Source: Ruegeria sp. HKCCD8929
Lineage (GTDB): Bacteria > Pseudomonadota > Alphaproteobacteria > Rhodobacterales > Rhodobacteraceae
Assembly (NCBI RefSeq): GCF_013031405.1
Contig: NZ_WPZY01000002.1
Coordinates: 409,491 to 473,490, forward strand
Reading direction: 5' to 3'
DNA length: 64,000 nt
Within the stretch, counting starts at the first letter, position 1. The number at the start of each line of letters is the position of its first letter. The notes beneath the pieces are model-generated. The model was given only the letters and a program-made list of their open reading frames with translations, was not told where the DNA came from and did no database searches. The position numbers and the translations under genes were made by a program. Of the stretch, positions 18,001-25,684 are shown piece after piece.

Positions 18001-18484
18001 CCTTGAGCATCAGCGGATAGCCGATCTCTTTGGCTTCGGCTCGAATGGCATCCATGTCATCGCCCAGCACTTCGGTCGCCGGAATCACCGGTACGTCGGC
18101 TGCGATGGCCACGCGCCGGGCGCTGGCCTTGTCGCCAAGGGCGCGCATGGTCTCGGCCTTGGGGCCGATGAAAGTGATGCCGTTCTGCACGCAGGCATCT
18201 ACGAAATCCGGGTTCTCGGACAGCAGGCCATAACCCGGGTGGATCGCATCCGCGCCGCATTCCTTGGCCACGCGTATGATTTCGTCGATGCTCAGATACG
18301 CGGCCACCGGCCCCATCCCCTCGCCGATGCGATAGGCCTCATCCGCCTTGAAGCGGTGCAGGCCGAGCTTATCCTCCTCGGCAAACACGGCGACGGTGCG
18401 CTTGCCCATCTCGTTTGCCGCGCGCATCACGCGGATCGCAATCTCACCGCGGTTGGCGATCAGGATTTTATTGAAGTCGGTCAT
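15047..18484 (-). CDS. pyc: Pyruvate carboxylase
   Basis: 1145 residues, the usual length of single-chain pyruvate carboxylase. Domains in order: biotin carboxylase (IANRGEIAIRVMRA; ATP-grasp loop KASWGGGGRGMR; EVNPRVQVEHTVTE), carboxyltransferase barrel (LLITDTTMRDGHQSLLATR, LGLKDMAGLLKP, IHFHTHDTAG), and a C-terminal biotinyl domain with EAMKMET, biotin on about K1111. It carboxylates pyruvate to oxaloacetate, the anaplerotic route roseobacters use during growth on lactate or pyruvate. The next upstream gene encodes a lactate-dehydrogenase-like flavoprotein on the same strand, which fits a lactate-to-oxaloacetate route. Confidence 0.98.
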   Translation of the reverse strand: MTDFNKILIANRGEIAIRVMRAANEMGKRTVAVFAEEDKLGLHRFKADEAYRIGEGMGPVAAYLSIDEIIRVAKECGADAIHPGYGLLSENPDFVDACVQNGITFIGPKAETMRALGDKASARRVAIAADVPVIPATEVLGDDMDAIRAEAKEIGYPLMLKASWGGGGRGMRPINSEDELEEKVLEGRREAEAAFGNGEGYLEKMITRARHVEVQILGDKHGEIYHLYERDCSVQRRNQKVVERAPAPYLTEEQRAEICELGRKICAHVNYECAGTVEFLMDMESGKFYFIEVNPRVQVEHTVTEEVTGIDIVRSQILIAEGKTIAEATGKVSQDEIRLNGHALQTRITTEDPQNNFIPDYGRITAYRSATGMGIRLDGGTAYAGGVITRYYDSLLTKVTAWAPTPDMAIARMDRALREFRIRGVSTNIDFVINLLKHPTFLSNEYTTKFIDTTPDLFTFKRRRDRGTKVLTYIADITVNGHPETKDRPLPRADLKEAKAPAQKAEPMMGTRNLLEQKGPQAVADWMKAQRQLLITDTTMRDGHQSLLATRMRSIDMIKVAPSYAANLPQLFSVECWGGATFDVAYRFLQECPWQRLRDLREAMPNLMTQMLLRGSNGVGYTNYPDNVVREFVRQASQNIDVFRVFDSLNWVENMRVAMDAVVDNGKICEGTVCYTGDILDPDRAKYDLKYYVGMAKELRDAGAHVLGLKDMAGLLKPAAARALIRVLKEEVGLPIHFHTHDTAGVACATILAASEAGVDAVDCAMDSFSGNTSQATLGTVVEALRHTDRDTGLDIKAIREISDYFEAVRGQYAAFESGLQAPASEVYLHEMPGGQFTNLKAQARSLGLEERWHEVAQMYADVNRMFGDIVKVTPSSKVVGDMALMMVSQGLTREQVEDPGTEVAFPDSVIDMMRGNLGQPPGGFPDSIVGKVLKGEVPNTERPGKHVDAVDLEATRADLSKQLEGKEVDDEDLNGYLMYPKVFLDYMGRHRTYGPVRTLPTRTFFYGMEPGEEITAEIDPGKTLEIRCQAIGETDEKGEVKVFFELNGQPRVIRVPNRLVKSSTVQRPKAEAGNANHIGAPMPGVVATIAAGAGQEVKEGDLLLTIEAMKMETGIHAERDATVKAVHVQPGGQIDAKDLLVELE

Positions 18485-18605
18485 GGCAGGTCCCGGTCTC
18501 TTTCAGCTTGGCGGTGGTTTTAGGCGGACAATACGTGCAGGTACATCTGTATTTCTGGGTAGAACCGGCATGTTATCGCTCGCAAACGCCGCAGGGGCAC
18601 GGATT

Positions 18606-19769
18606 TCACGGCACAATATGCTGCGGTGCAGCGTCGGTCAACGTCAACGGAGGCGGCAGGTCCGACAGCGTAGCAGCGCCGATCTGGCCCATGTTGGCCT
18701 CCATGTCCTGTTGCAGGATCTCGATCACATGCGCCGGGCCCGCCTCTCCCAGTGCGGCAAGGCCATAGAGAAAGGCGCGGCCCGACATCACGAAATCGGC
18801 GCCAAGCGCCAGCGCGCGCAGTATATCCAGCCCGCCGGCGATGCCGCTGTCGAAAATCAGCGGCAGGGTCGTGGCGGCGCGGATCGCGGGTAGCGCTTCG
18901 ATACTGGCCGGGGCGCCGTCGAATTGCCGCCCGCCATGGTTCGACACCCAGAGCGCATCGATCCCCGCTGCCTCGAGCGGGGCCGCGTCTTCGGCGCGCA
19001 TCACGCCTTTGATGATGAAGGGACCGTCCCAGTGATCGCGCAACCATTTGACATAATCCATGTCCGGCGAAGTGCGCAGTAGGTATCCGATATGGGCCGT
19101 CGGCGGCAGATTTTGCCGATTACCGATGTATTTATCGAGCGTCCGCATCCGAGGCATCCCGGCCTGCGCCATGCCCATGGCCCATTGGGGCCGCATCGCC
19201 ACCTGCGCCAGCAGGCGCGGGGACAGTCGTGGCGGGTGGGTCAGGCCCGAGCGTACCTGCCGCTCGCGCCGTGATGCGACGGGGACGTCCACGGTCAGCA
19301 CCAGTGCCTGGAACCCGGCAGCGTGTGCACGCTCTAGAATATCACGGCGAATTTCGGGATCCCTGGGCGGGTAGAGTTGGAACCACGCGTTCGGCCCAAG
19401 ATGTGGCACCAGATCCTCGGGGCTCTGACTGGCAACGGTGGAGAGGGTGTACGGAATGCCCGCGCGCGCCGCTTGCTGCGCCAAAATGCGTTCGGCCCCG
19501 GGCCATATCAGCCCGGACATGCCGATGGGTGCGATGCCGAAGGGCAGGGGATAATCCAGCCCCAGAAAACGGGTGCCGAGCGACATCTCAAGCGTGCCAT
19601 GCAAGATCGAGGGCGCGAAACCGACCCGGTCTAGCGCGGCGCGATTGCGGGCCGTAGTTGCCTCGGCCCCGGTGCCGCTGTCCAGATAGTCCCACACGAA
19701 TCGCGGCAACCTGCGTCGGGCGCGCCGTTTCAGATCCTCGATGCTAGGGTAAGTGCTGTGCAGGTCCAT
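18606..19769 (-). CDS. FMN-dependent alpha-hydroxy-acid dehydrogenase (L-lactate dehydrogenase-like)
   Basis: 387 residues. The family TIM barrel is clear: RRLPRFVWDYLDSGTGAE near the start, LPFGIAPIGMSGLIWP, then FIIKGVMRAEDA with the flavin-contacting Lys, ALWVSNHGGRQFDG with the catalytic His, and LIFDSGIAGGLDILRALALGADFVMSGR. Members oxidise L-lactate, glycolate or mandelate to the 2-oxoacid with FMN, passing electrons to quinone or oxygen. L-lactate is the likely substrate given pyc downstream on the same strand. It could be lldD, but the exact substrate is not proven by sequence. Confidence 0.9.
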   Translation of the reverse strand: MDLHSTYPSIEDLKRRARRRLPRFVWDYLDSGTGAEATTARNRAALDRVGFAPSILHGTLEMSLGTRFLGLDYPLPFGIAPIGMSGLIWPGAERILAQQAARAGIPYTLSTVASQSPEDLVPHLGPNAWFQLYPPRDPEIRRDILERAHAAGFQALVLTVDVPVASRRERQVRSGLTHPPRLSPRLLAQVAMRPQWAMGMAQAGMPRMRTLDKYIGNRQNLPPTAHIGYLLRTSPDMDYVKWLRDHWDGPFIIKGVMRAEDAAPLEAAGIDALWVSNHGGRQFDGAPASIEALPAIRAATTLPLIFDSGIAGGLDILRALALGADFVMSGRAFLYGLAALGEAGPAHVIEILQQDMEANMGQIGAATLSDLPPPLTLTDAAPQHIVP

Positions 19770-19808
19770 GCGGTTTGATCGGGCCTGCCTGGCGATTCGG
19801 CAAGAGAC

Positions 19809-20874
19809 TCAGGCGGCGGCGTCTTTCCGGGGCTTCCTTTTGGCAACATCCCGATCCTCGGCAGGCCCGGCCTCGGCAGCCAATGGCGAATGGGTGGCTA
19901 CCTGCACCTGATTGCGGCCTTTGTCCTGGGCAAGATAAAGCGCATCGTCGGCGGCCCGCATCATGTCCTGCGGCATGGTTCCATGCGAGGGGTAATGCGC
20001 GACGCCCAGCGAAATCGTGAATTCGCGGCAAAGTCTTTTTCCCGTAGTGCACCGTCACCGCCTCAACCGCCTGCGGCAGATGCTCGGCGCGGGTGATCGC
20101 ATCCTCGGGCATGCAGTCGGGCAGGATCAGGGTGAATTCCTCACCTCCCATTCTGCAGGCGACCTCATCGCCGTCGCAGCCCTGAACCAGCACCGAGCCC
20201 ACCGCTCGCAGCACCATGTCGCCTGCGTCATGGCCGTGGGTGTCGTTGAACTTCTTAAAATGATCCACGTCCATCGCCGGCGACAGGCGCACCCGCATGA
20301 TGAACAGATTGCGCAGATCGGTGATGTCCGAATAGCACTCGACCGCGCGGACAAACTGGTCGTTCGTCATCACCGGCGTGTAGAGTTCGGCCACATGTCG
20401 GGTCCCGATATCAGCGGATGCCGGTTGTATGCGGAGCCCATCGACCTCCGAGACCGGTTTTTCCTCATGCTTGTAATAGACGCTCCCCGCTGCCACGACG
20501 GAGTGAAAATGCGAGGTGTCGACGGTGCTGCCCATATCGGACGCTCGGGTGGGCCAGAACACTCGGCCATCAGCATTGAGCAGTTTGAAGCGATAGACAT
20601 CCGAGGCCTTGGGCATCAGCGCCAGAAACTCGCGATCGTGTTCGTCCAGCATGCCGGTGCGGAACGTGACCTCCGCATCTTCCAGATGCAGCATCACCCG
20701 GCGGTTCCACAGGTCGGCCTGGTGCCGCAGATTCGCCTCGAGCATCCGGTCCACGATCGGCGCCGGAATTCTGTAAATGCCCCAACCTGCGGCGACGCCG
20801 AGCCCGATCAGACCGATGCAAATGCCGATCCATTTCAGCCGCCCCGTGGCCGGCCCCGTCTCCGTTCCGCTCAT
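19809..20874 (-). pseudogene. Broken membrane-bound GGDEF (diguanylate cyclase) gene
   Basis: The N-terminus has a membrane segment (residues about 14-34) and a sensor-like region (FHSVVAAGSVYYKHEEK, ELYTPVM) like periplasmic dCache domains. The GGDEF domain then begins abruptly at MDVDHFKKFNDTHGHDAGD (about 201-219) with GGEEF at 243-247; the usual first helix and DxLTGLxNRR signature are missing. After VHYGKK (about residue 280) the frame shifts at a run of five A (20036-20040). The next frame continues the family sequence as REFTISLGVAHYPSHGTMPQ, AADDALYLAQDKGRN and stops at 19809. One base removed from the A run would join them. Diguanylate cyclase activity is therefore doubtful. Confidence 0.8.
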
Positions 20875-20981
20875 TATGCCGCGCTCCCATTCCTGGGCGG
20901 ATCTTCCGGGACCGGGTTTGACAATCGGTTAATACCACCCGGAGCACACGGTTCATCTTTCGGTCAAATTTGGCCGATTGC

Positions 20982-20990
20982 TGTGGATAA
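20982..20990 (-). promoter_or_regulatory. Consensus DnaA box upstream of uvrD
   Basis: TGTGGATAA, the exact reverse complement of the TTATCCACA consensus. It lies 72 bases ahead of the uvrD start, in the divergent region shared with the broken GGDEF gene. A single box may be chance. Confidence 0.45.
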
Positions 20991-21005
20991 GTCGGAAATG
21001 AGCTG

Positions 21006-21020
21006 GAACAAGTCGTGAAC
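21006..21020. promoter_or_regulatory. LexA-type SOS box of uvrD
   Basis: GAAC, seven bases, GAAC: the reverse complement of the alphaproteobacterial GTTC-N7-GTTC LexA site. It lies 41 bases before the uvrD start codon, where a repressor would block transcription. The gene function (DNA repair helicase) fits SOS control. Confidence 0.72.
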
Positions 21021-21061
21021 AAACTCTTTCCCTCAGGCGCGTTCCGGCGTAGTTTGACGGC

Positions 21062-23464
21062 ATGAGCAGCTTCGATGAAATGGACGCCTTCGAGGGCGCA
21101 TCGCTGTCGGCGCGGGCCATGGCGGCGCGGCCGATGCCTTATCTCGACGATCTCAACCCAGCCCAGCGTGAGGCGGTGGAGCGGTTGGACGGCCCGGTGC
21201 TGATGCTGGCGGGGGCGGGCACCGGCAAGACCAAGGCGCTGACCACCCGGATCGTGCACCTGCTGAGTACCGCACGGGCGCGTCCCAACGAGATCCTTGC
21301 CGTCACCTTCACCAACAAGGCCGCGCGCGAGATGAAGGAACGGGTGGGTCGTTTGCTGGGCCAGCCCGCCGAGGGGATGCCTTGGCTGGGCACGTTCCAC
21401 TCGATCTGCGTCAAGCTGCTGCGCCGTCACGCGGAACTGGCGGGGCTGAAATCGAACTTCACCATTCTGGATACCGACGACCAGTTGCGCCTGCTCAAGC
21501 AACTGGTGCAGGCGGCCAATATCGACGACAAGCGCTGGCCTGCGCGGCTGCTCGCCAACATCATCGACGGCTGGAAGAACCGCGCCTTTACCCCCGACAA
21601 GGTGCCGACGGCGGATGCGGGCGCGTATAACCACAAGGGTGTCGAGCTTTATGCCCAATACCAGACCCGTCTGCGTGAGCTGAACGCGGTGGATTTTGGC
21701 GATCTGCTCTTGAACATGGTCACGATCTTTCAGACCCATCCGGATGTTCTGGAGCAGTACCAGCGCTGGTTCCGCTACATCCTGGTGGACGAGTATCAGG
21801 ACACCAACGTCGCACAGTATCTGTGGCTGCGGCTGCTGGCCGGGGCGCATAAGAACATCTGCTGCGTCGGCGATGATGACCAGTCGATCTATGGGTGGCG
21901 CGGTGCCGAGGTCGGCAATATCCTGCGGTTCGAAAAGGATTTCCCGGGCGCCCATGTGGTGCGGCTGGAGCAGAACTACCGCTCGACCCCCCATATCCTC
22001 GCTGCTGCCTCGAACGTCATTCGCGGCAATGAGGGGCGGCTGGGCAAGACGCTGTGGACCGAAGCCGAGACCGGCGAAAAGGTGCGCCTGATCGGCCATT
22101 GGGATGGCGAGGAAGAGGCGCGCTGGATCGGGGAAGAGATCGACGCGATGCAGGGCGGCACGCGCGGCGTGCGGCCCATGAACCTCGATGACATTGCCAT
22201 CCTTGTTCGTGCCTCGCACCAGATGCGGGCCTTCGAGGACCGGTTCCTGACCATCGGCCTGCCCTACAAGGTGATCGGCGGCCCGCGATTCTACGAGCGT
22301 ATGGAGATCCGCGATGCCATGGCTTATTTCCGGCTGGTGGTCAGCCCCGAGGACGATCTGGCGTTCGAGCGGATCGTGAACACGCCCAAGCGGGGTCTCG
22401 GCGACAAGGCGCAGCAGACGATCCAGATGACCGCGCGATCCCACAGCGTGTCGCTGGTCGAAGGCGCGCGAATCGCGGTGGATCAGGGCGCGATTAAGGG
22501 CAAGGGCGGCGCGGCCTTGCGTCAACTGGTCGATAATCTGGCCCGCTGGAACGGGATGACGCGCGGACCGGTGATCGAGATCGATGATGGCGCGGTGATC
22601 GACGACGGCGCGACACCGCAGCTTACCTATGGCGAGCCCGAGGTCTCTCACATCGAGCTGGCGCAGATCGTGCTGGACGAATCCGGCTATACCGCCCATT
22701 GGCAGAACGAGAAAACGCCCGAGGCGCCGGGGCGATTGGAAAACCTCAAGGAACTGGTCAAGGCGCTGGAATCGTTCGACAACCTGCAAGGATTTCTGGA
22801 ACATGTCAGCCTGATCATGGACAACGATCAGAGTGAGGACGGGGCCAAAGTCTCGATCATGACGCTGCACGCGGCCAAAGGTCTGGAATTCCCCACCGTG
22901 TTCCTGCCGGGATGGGAGGACGGGCTGTTTCCGTCCCAGCGCTCGATGGACGAATCGGGCCTCAAGGGCCTCGAAGAGGAGCGGCGGCTGGCCTATGTCG
23001 GCATCACCCGTGCCGAAGAGGTCTGTACAATCTCGTTCGCTGCCAACCGGCGGGTGTTCGGGCAATGGCAGAACGCGCTGCCGTCGCGCTTCATCGACGA
23101 ACTGCCCGAGGATCATGTGGAGGTGCTGACACCGCCGGGCCTTTACGGCGGCGGCGGTTACAGCGCGCAGGGCATCGAGACCCGCGCGGCCGAGGCCAAT
23201 GTCTACAACTCCCCTGGCTGGAAACGCCTGCAGGCGCGGCAGGGCCAATACGGCGTGTCGCAGCCGCGCGAGAGCCGGAATACGGTGATCGACCTGGACG
23301 CGGTGGCCAGTTTTACGCTGGGCGAGCGGGTGTTTCACCAGAAATTCGGGTATGGCGCCGTGATCGGTATCGAGGGCGACAAGGTCGAGGTGGACTTCGA
23401 GAAGGCCGGGACCAAGAAAGTGGTGGCCCGCTTTCTCACCGCCAGCGATGACGTGCCGTTCTGA
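21062..23464 (+). CDS. uvrD: UvrD/PcrA-type superfamily 1 DNA helicase
   Basis: 800 residues. Helicase motifs in order: Q-motif region LNPAQREAVE, motif I AGAGTGKT (about 50-57), Ia FTNKAAREM, motif II LVDEYQDTN (D243-E244), motif III GDDDQSIYGWRGA, motif IV RLEQNYRST, motif V VSIMTLHAAKGLEFPTVFLPG and motif VI EERRLAYVGITRAEE. The C-terminal tail contains the KVEVDFEKAGTKKV element common to UvrD/PcrA. It unwinds 3'-5' in nucleotide excision and mismatch repair. A LexA-type box and a DnaA box lie upstream, pointing to damage- or cell-cycle-linked expression. Confidence 0.95.
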   Translation: MSSFDEMDAFEGASLSARAMAARPMPYLDDLNPAQREAVERLDGPVLMLAGAGTGKTKALTTRIVHLLSTARARPNEILAVTFTNKAAREMKERVGRLLGQPAEGMPWLGTFHSICVKLLRRHAELAGLKSNFTILDTDDQLRLLKQLVQAANIDDKRWPARLLANIIDGWKNRAFTPDKVPTADAGAYNHKGVELYAQYQTRLRELNAVDFGDLLLNMVTIFQTHPDVLEQYQRWFRYILVDEYQDTNVAQYLWLRLLAGAHKNICCVGDDDQSIYGWRGAEVGNILRFEKDFPGAHVVRLEQNYRSTPHILAAASNVIRGNEGRLGKTLWTEAETGEKVRLIGHWDGEEEARWIGEEIDAMQGGTRGVRPMNLDDIAILVRASHQMRAFEDRFLTIGLPYKVIGGPRFYERMEIRDAMAYFRLVVSPEDDLAFERIVNTPKRGLGDKAQQTIQMTARSHSVSLVEGARIAVDQGAIKGKGGAALRQLVDNLARWNGMTRGPVIEIDDGAVIDDGATPQLTYGEPEVSHIELAQIVLDESGYTAHWQNEKTPEAPGRLENLKELVKALESFDNLQGFLEHVSLIMDNDQSEDGAKVSIMTLHAAKGLEFPTVFLPGWEDGLFPSQRSMDESGLKGLEEERRLAYVGITRAEEVCTISFAANRRVFGQWQNALPSRFIDELPEDHVEVLTPPGLYGGGGYSAQGIETRAAEANVYNSPGWKRLQARQGQYGVSQPRESRNTVIDLDAVASFTLGERVFHQKFGYGAVIGIEGDKVEVDFEKAGTKKVVARFLTASDDVPF

Positions 23465-23473
23465 GCCAGAGCC

Positions 23474-24322
23474 TCAAAGATCCAGCGTCACCCAGACCGC
23501 ATCATGATCGGATGCGGGCCGGTCGACTCGCGTGAACCCGGCGTCCTGCATCCGGTCATGGGTGAACTTGCTGAGCAGGATGTGGTCGAGCTGCTGCTTA
23601 CGACCCTCGAACTCATAGGTGAACTGCTCTTCCTCAGGCAGATGTTCAGTCGCTGAAATCAGGTTGTAACTGGTGTCCAACTTGCCCTGCATGATGTCGA
23701 GCGGTTTGGTCTTGGGCTCGTCATTCATGTCCCCGAGAATCGCGGTGAACGAGGGGGATGCGGAATTGCCCTGTTCGACCCGGGGCCGGGACAGATGTCG
23801 CACGATCTGCGCCTGCGCGTTTCTGAGCAGTCTGGTTTCCTCGGTTCCGCCGCGGCGGGATTTCAGATGGACGACAAAGAGCGAGATGACCTCGCTACCC
23901 ACTTCGATATCTGCCCGCACGAATTTACCCAGGCTTCCGACCCGCTCGCGTTCGCGCGCGTCGATATAAGTCACGGCGGTCTGATCCAGCCGGGTGACCG
24001 GGCTGATCGACGCCTGATACTTGCTCAGCACCGCCACGTTCTGCCCGGTGTAGGGGTCCAGCGTCTCGCCGCAGTAAAGAAATGGCATCGCGTGACCTGC
24101 GGCGGCAAGCCTCTGCTGAACCGCCTCGACAACATGCGGCCCTTCGACCTCCTGCAAGCCCACGATGTCCGGCCCTTCCGGCCCGATGCCGCGAATGGCC
24201 TCGGCAATCAGGTCGGCCTTTTCCTCGAACCCGCCATCCGGCAGGCGCTCGCCCCATCGCTTCAGGGGCGCCTCGTTGTCGAACAGCCAGAATGTGTTGA
24301 ACGTCGCAAGCGTGAATTTCAT
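23474..24322 (-). CDS. Endonuclease/exonuclease/phosphatase-family protein
   Basis: 282 residues from ATG 24322 with GGAGG eight bases ahead. The EEP fold is seen in MKFTLATFNTFWLF, the metal-binding Glu in IVGLQEVEGPHVV, then LFVVHLKSRRGG, the LGDMNDEP motif and the terminal catalytic pair ASDHDAVWVTL. No export signal is seen. Members hydrolyse phosphodiesters in DNA, RNA or lipids with Mg2+; the substrate here is unknown. It is convergent with uvrD, ten bases apart. Confidence 0.9.
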   Translation of the reverse strand: MKFTLATFNTFWLFDNEAPLKRWGERLPDGGFEEKADLIAEAIRGIGPEGPDIVGLQEVEGPHVVEAVQQRLAAAGHAMPFLYCGETLDPYTGQNVAVLSKYQASISPVTRLDQTAVTYIDARERERVGSLGKFVRADIEVGSEVISLFVVHLKSRRGGTEETRLLRNAQAQIVRHLSRPRVEQGNSASPSFTAILGDMNDEPKTKPLDIMQGKLDTSYNLISATEHLPEEEQFTYEFEGRKQQLDHILLSKFTHDRMQDAGFTRVDRPASDHDAVWVTLDL

Positions 24323-24443
24323 GGCACGGGCCTCCAATCGAGAGTGAGAATTCGAAAGTCAAATATAGGAATGAAACCAGCGTGCCCCGGCAATGCGCGG
24401 TGGGTCAAGGCGCGTGCCGTTTGGAACGGACGGCGGTGCAAGA

Positions 24444-24490
24444 CAAAGAAAAACGGCGGTTCCCAGGGAGGAGGAGGGGGAACCGCCGTT
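24444..24490 (-). terminator. Last CCUCCUCCC hairpin, doubling as a terminator
   Basis: Thirteen-base perfect arms around 24465-24477, followed on the minus strand by TTTTTCTTT. The most distal hairpin thus ends the DUF1127-small RNA transcript. Confidence 0.85.
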
Positions 24491-24742
24491 CTTTGCAACA
24501 TCAGGGCAGGGAGGAGGAAGGCCCCGATGTATCCGAACCCGGGTTTGACCCCGGTATGAAGTCGCGGCGGTGTCAGGGAGGAGGAGGACACCGCCGCGCG
24601 CTTTCAACACCGGGTAGGGAGGAGGAGAACCCGGTGTATCGGCTTCCGGCGTTCAGGGCCGGTATGAGGTGCGGCGGCACAGGGAGGAGGAGAATGCCGC
24701 CGCCTAAGTTCAGACCCTCAAGGGAGGAGGAGTAAGGGCCTG
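24444..24742 (-). ncRNA. Array of six CCUCCUCCC-loop hairpins (cuckoo / CcsR-like small RNAs)
   Basis: On the minus strand, downstream of the DUF1127 gene, six stem-loops follow one another. Each loop carries CCTCCTCCC (anti-Shine-Dalgarno-like). Plus coordinates of the hairpins: 24711-24742, 24671-24703, 24607-24637, 24563-24598, 24498-24530 and 24452-24490. Stems are 9 to 13 base pairs. Two stems contain G-U pairs only if the RNA is the minus strand (A-C mismatches otherwise), which fixes the orientation. The four inner hairpins form two tandem units of about 100 bases. Known family: CcsR1-4 of Rhodobacter sphaeroides, stress-induced, cut from the transcript of a DUF1127 gene. Here there are six loops. 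Confidence 0.9.
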
Positions 24743-24762
24743 ATCCCGTGTATTCCTGGTGG

Positions 24763-24987
24763 TTAGCGCGCGGTGAACTCGTGCGCCGCCTGCTGCGCAA
24801 CCCGCCTGATCATCGAGCGGTGCAGGCCCAGATCGGCCAGCTCGCGTCCCGACAGCGCCGACAGTTCATTGACGGTCTGGCGGTAGACCCGGTGACGGGT
24901 GTAACGGGTCTTGGCGGCTTCGATCAGTGCAAAGAAGCCAAAGGTCTGAGTGCCCTTCAGGGCGGTGTGTTCGCTCGTAACGGCCAT
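24763..24987 (-). CDS. Small DUF1127 protein, host gene of the CCUCCUCCC RNAs
   Basis: 74 residues from ATG 24987: MAVTSEHTALKGTQTFGFFA, then YRQTVNELSALSGRELADLGLHRSMIRRVAQ, the typical Arg-rich DUF1127 motif near the C-terminus. An upstream in-frame start exists but adds non-conserved residues. In Rhodobacter sphaeroides the equivalent gene (RSP_6037, CcaF1) is co-transcribed with CcsR RNAs from a stress (RpoH-type) promoter and its product binds RNA and affects their maturation. The same arrangement is seen here, with the first hairpin about 20 bases past the stop codon. A possible promoter (TTGTGC, 16 bases, TATTTT) lies about 25050-25075 on the minus strand but is unproven. Confidence 0.88.
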   Translation of the reverse strand: MAVTSEHTALKGTQTFGFFALIEAAKTRYTRHRVYRQTVNELSALSGRELADLGLHRSMIRRVAQQAAHEFTAR

Positions 24988-25292
24988 GTTCGTAACCTGT
25001 ATTCGTCTCGGATGGTGCCGCGGTGCTGCGGCGTTTGCTTGAGACTGAAAATAGGCAAATGCTGCAGGTGCACAATGGCTGACATCGGCAATGCCGCTAT
25101 GCAGCAAGTGCATAGATTGGCTGGGAAATCGGTGCGGCAGCCTCGGAACGCCTGTTTTGTTGGGGTTTCGCGGCAATGCTCTTGGGCCGCCGCCTCAGTT
25201 TTGGGTGGGTATTTGGTATTTACGGCTACGTTCTTAGGCAACGTGAACGAAGAACAGGCCTTGAATTGGGTTGCGCGACACCAAGACGGATT

Positions 25293-25346
25293 TGGGACAT
25301 CATGGGATTGGTGTCTGGGAAATCGCGGGACATGGGAAACCGTGGG
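25293..25346 (+). repeat. Cluster of TGGGA direct repeats resembling a second MraZ-box region
   Basis: T/CGGGA occurs at 25293, 25303, 25316, 25326, 25333 and 25343. Three pairs are spaced by exactly ten bases, the period at which MraZ reads TGGGN repeats. Orientation is opposite to the array at 25629-25683. It lies about 600 bases before mraZ. Confidence 0.5.
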
Positions 25347-25515
25347 ATAAGAATGGACGGCTGGTCCCGAAGAGGCGTGGTCTAATGTTCGTGGGACGGG
25401 ATATGATGCACGATTCGTGTGATTTGCGTGAACAAATATAGAACAAAAGCAAGCGTTTGCCGGCGCATCGAAAAATATTGGGAAATAATGGGAGATTGCG
25501 GCTTCGCATCTGCGT

Positions 25516-25558
25516 CACAATATGTTGTGCCTTGAATAGCGCGACCCGCTATCAAGGC
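25516..25558. repeat. Two adjacent inverted repeats
   Basis: First: CACAA and TTGTG around TATG (25516-25529). Second: GCCTTGA-ATAGCG and CGCTAT-CAAGGC around a short loop (25529-25558). No T tract follows on either strand. Could be operator sites or a structured leader. Confidence 0.45.
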
Positions 25559-25628
25559 CGCAATTGACAGCGAATCTTCTGCATTTCCAGTCAAAATCAG
25601 TAGTCAAACAAGGCCATGTTTAAAATCT

Positions 25629-25683
25629 TCCCTCAAAAACCTATTGATTTCCATGAATTCCCATGGCATCCCTAATACATCCG
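25629..25683 (+). promoter_or_regulatory. MraZ-box array overlapping the predicted mra promoter
   Basis: Six half-sites in exact ten-base register: TCCCT (25629), ACCTA (25639), TTCCA (25649), TCCCA (25659), TCCCT (25669) and ATCCG (25679). On the minus strand these read AGGGA/TGGGA, the TGGGN-N5 repeat bound by MraZ. A TAATAC at 25673-25678 could be the -10 element, placing the transcript start near 25685, so MraZ binding would cover the promoter. Autoregulation of the dcw operon is the inference. Confidence 0.72.
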
Positions 25684-25684
25684 A

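Larger units (their letters stand above)
24988..25628. other. Gene-free region between the small-RNA locus and the mraZ leader
   Basis: About 640 bases without a convincing gene. It must hold the leftward promoter of the DUF1127 transcript. Two structures stand out: the TGGGA repeats at 25293-25346 and two adjacent inverted repeats at 25516-25558. Short frames here have no family resemblance and poor starts. Confidence 0.6.

Noticed and set aside
15995..18523. Long plus-strand frame opposite pyc
   Set aside because: pyc has complete motifs on the minus strand; the antisense frame shows no recognizable domain.
19744..19808. Extended C-terminus of the GGDEF protein in the unshifted frame
   Set aside because: After the A run the unshifted frame loses family similarity and overlaps the neighbouring gene; the shifted frame restores the normal end at 19809.
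20570..23338. Very long open frame (over 900 codons) on the minus strand opposite uvrD
   Set aside because: It is antisense to a helicase with every motif in place; composition (many Arg/His/Gly) is typical of a high-GC shadow frame.
24452..24742. CRISPR array or REP cluster
   Set aside because: Stems differ from copy to copy while the loop is constant; this fits the CCUCCUCCC RNA family, not CRISPR.
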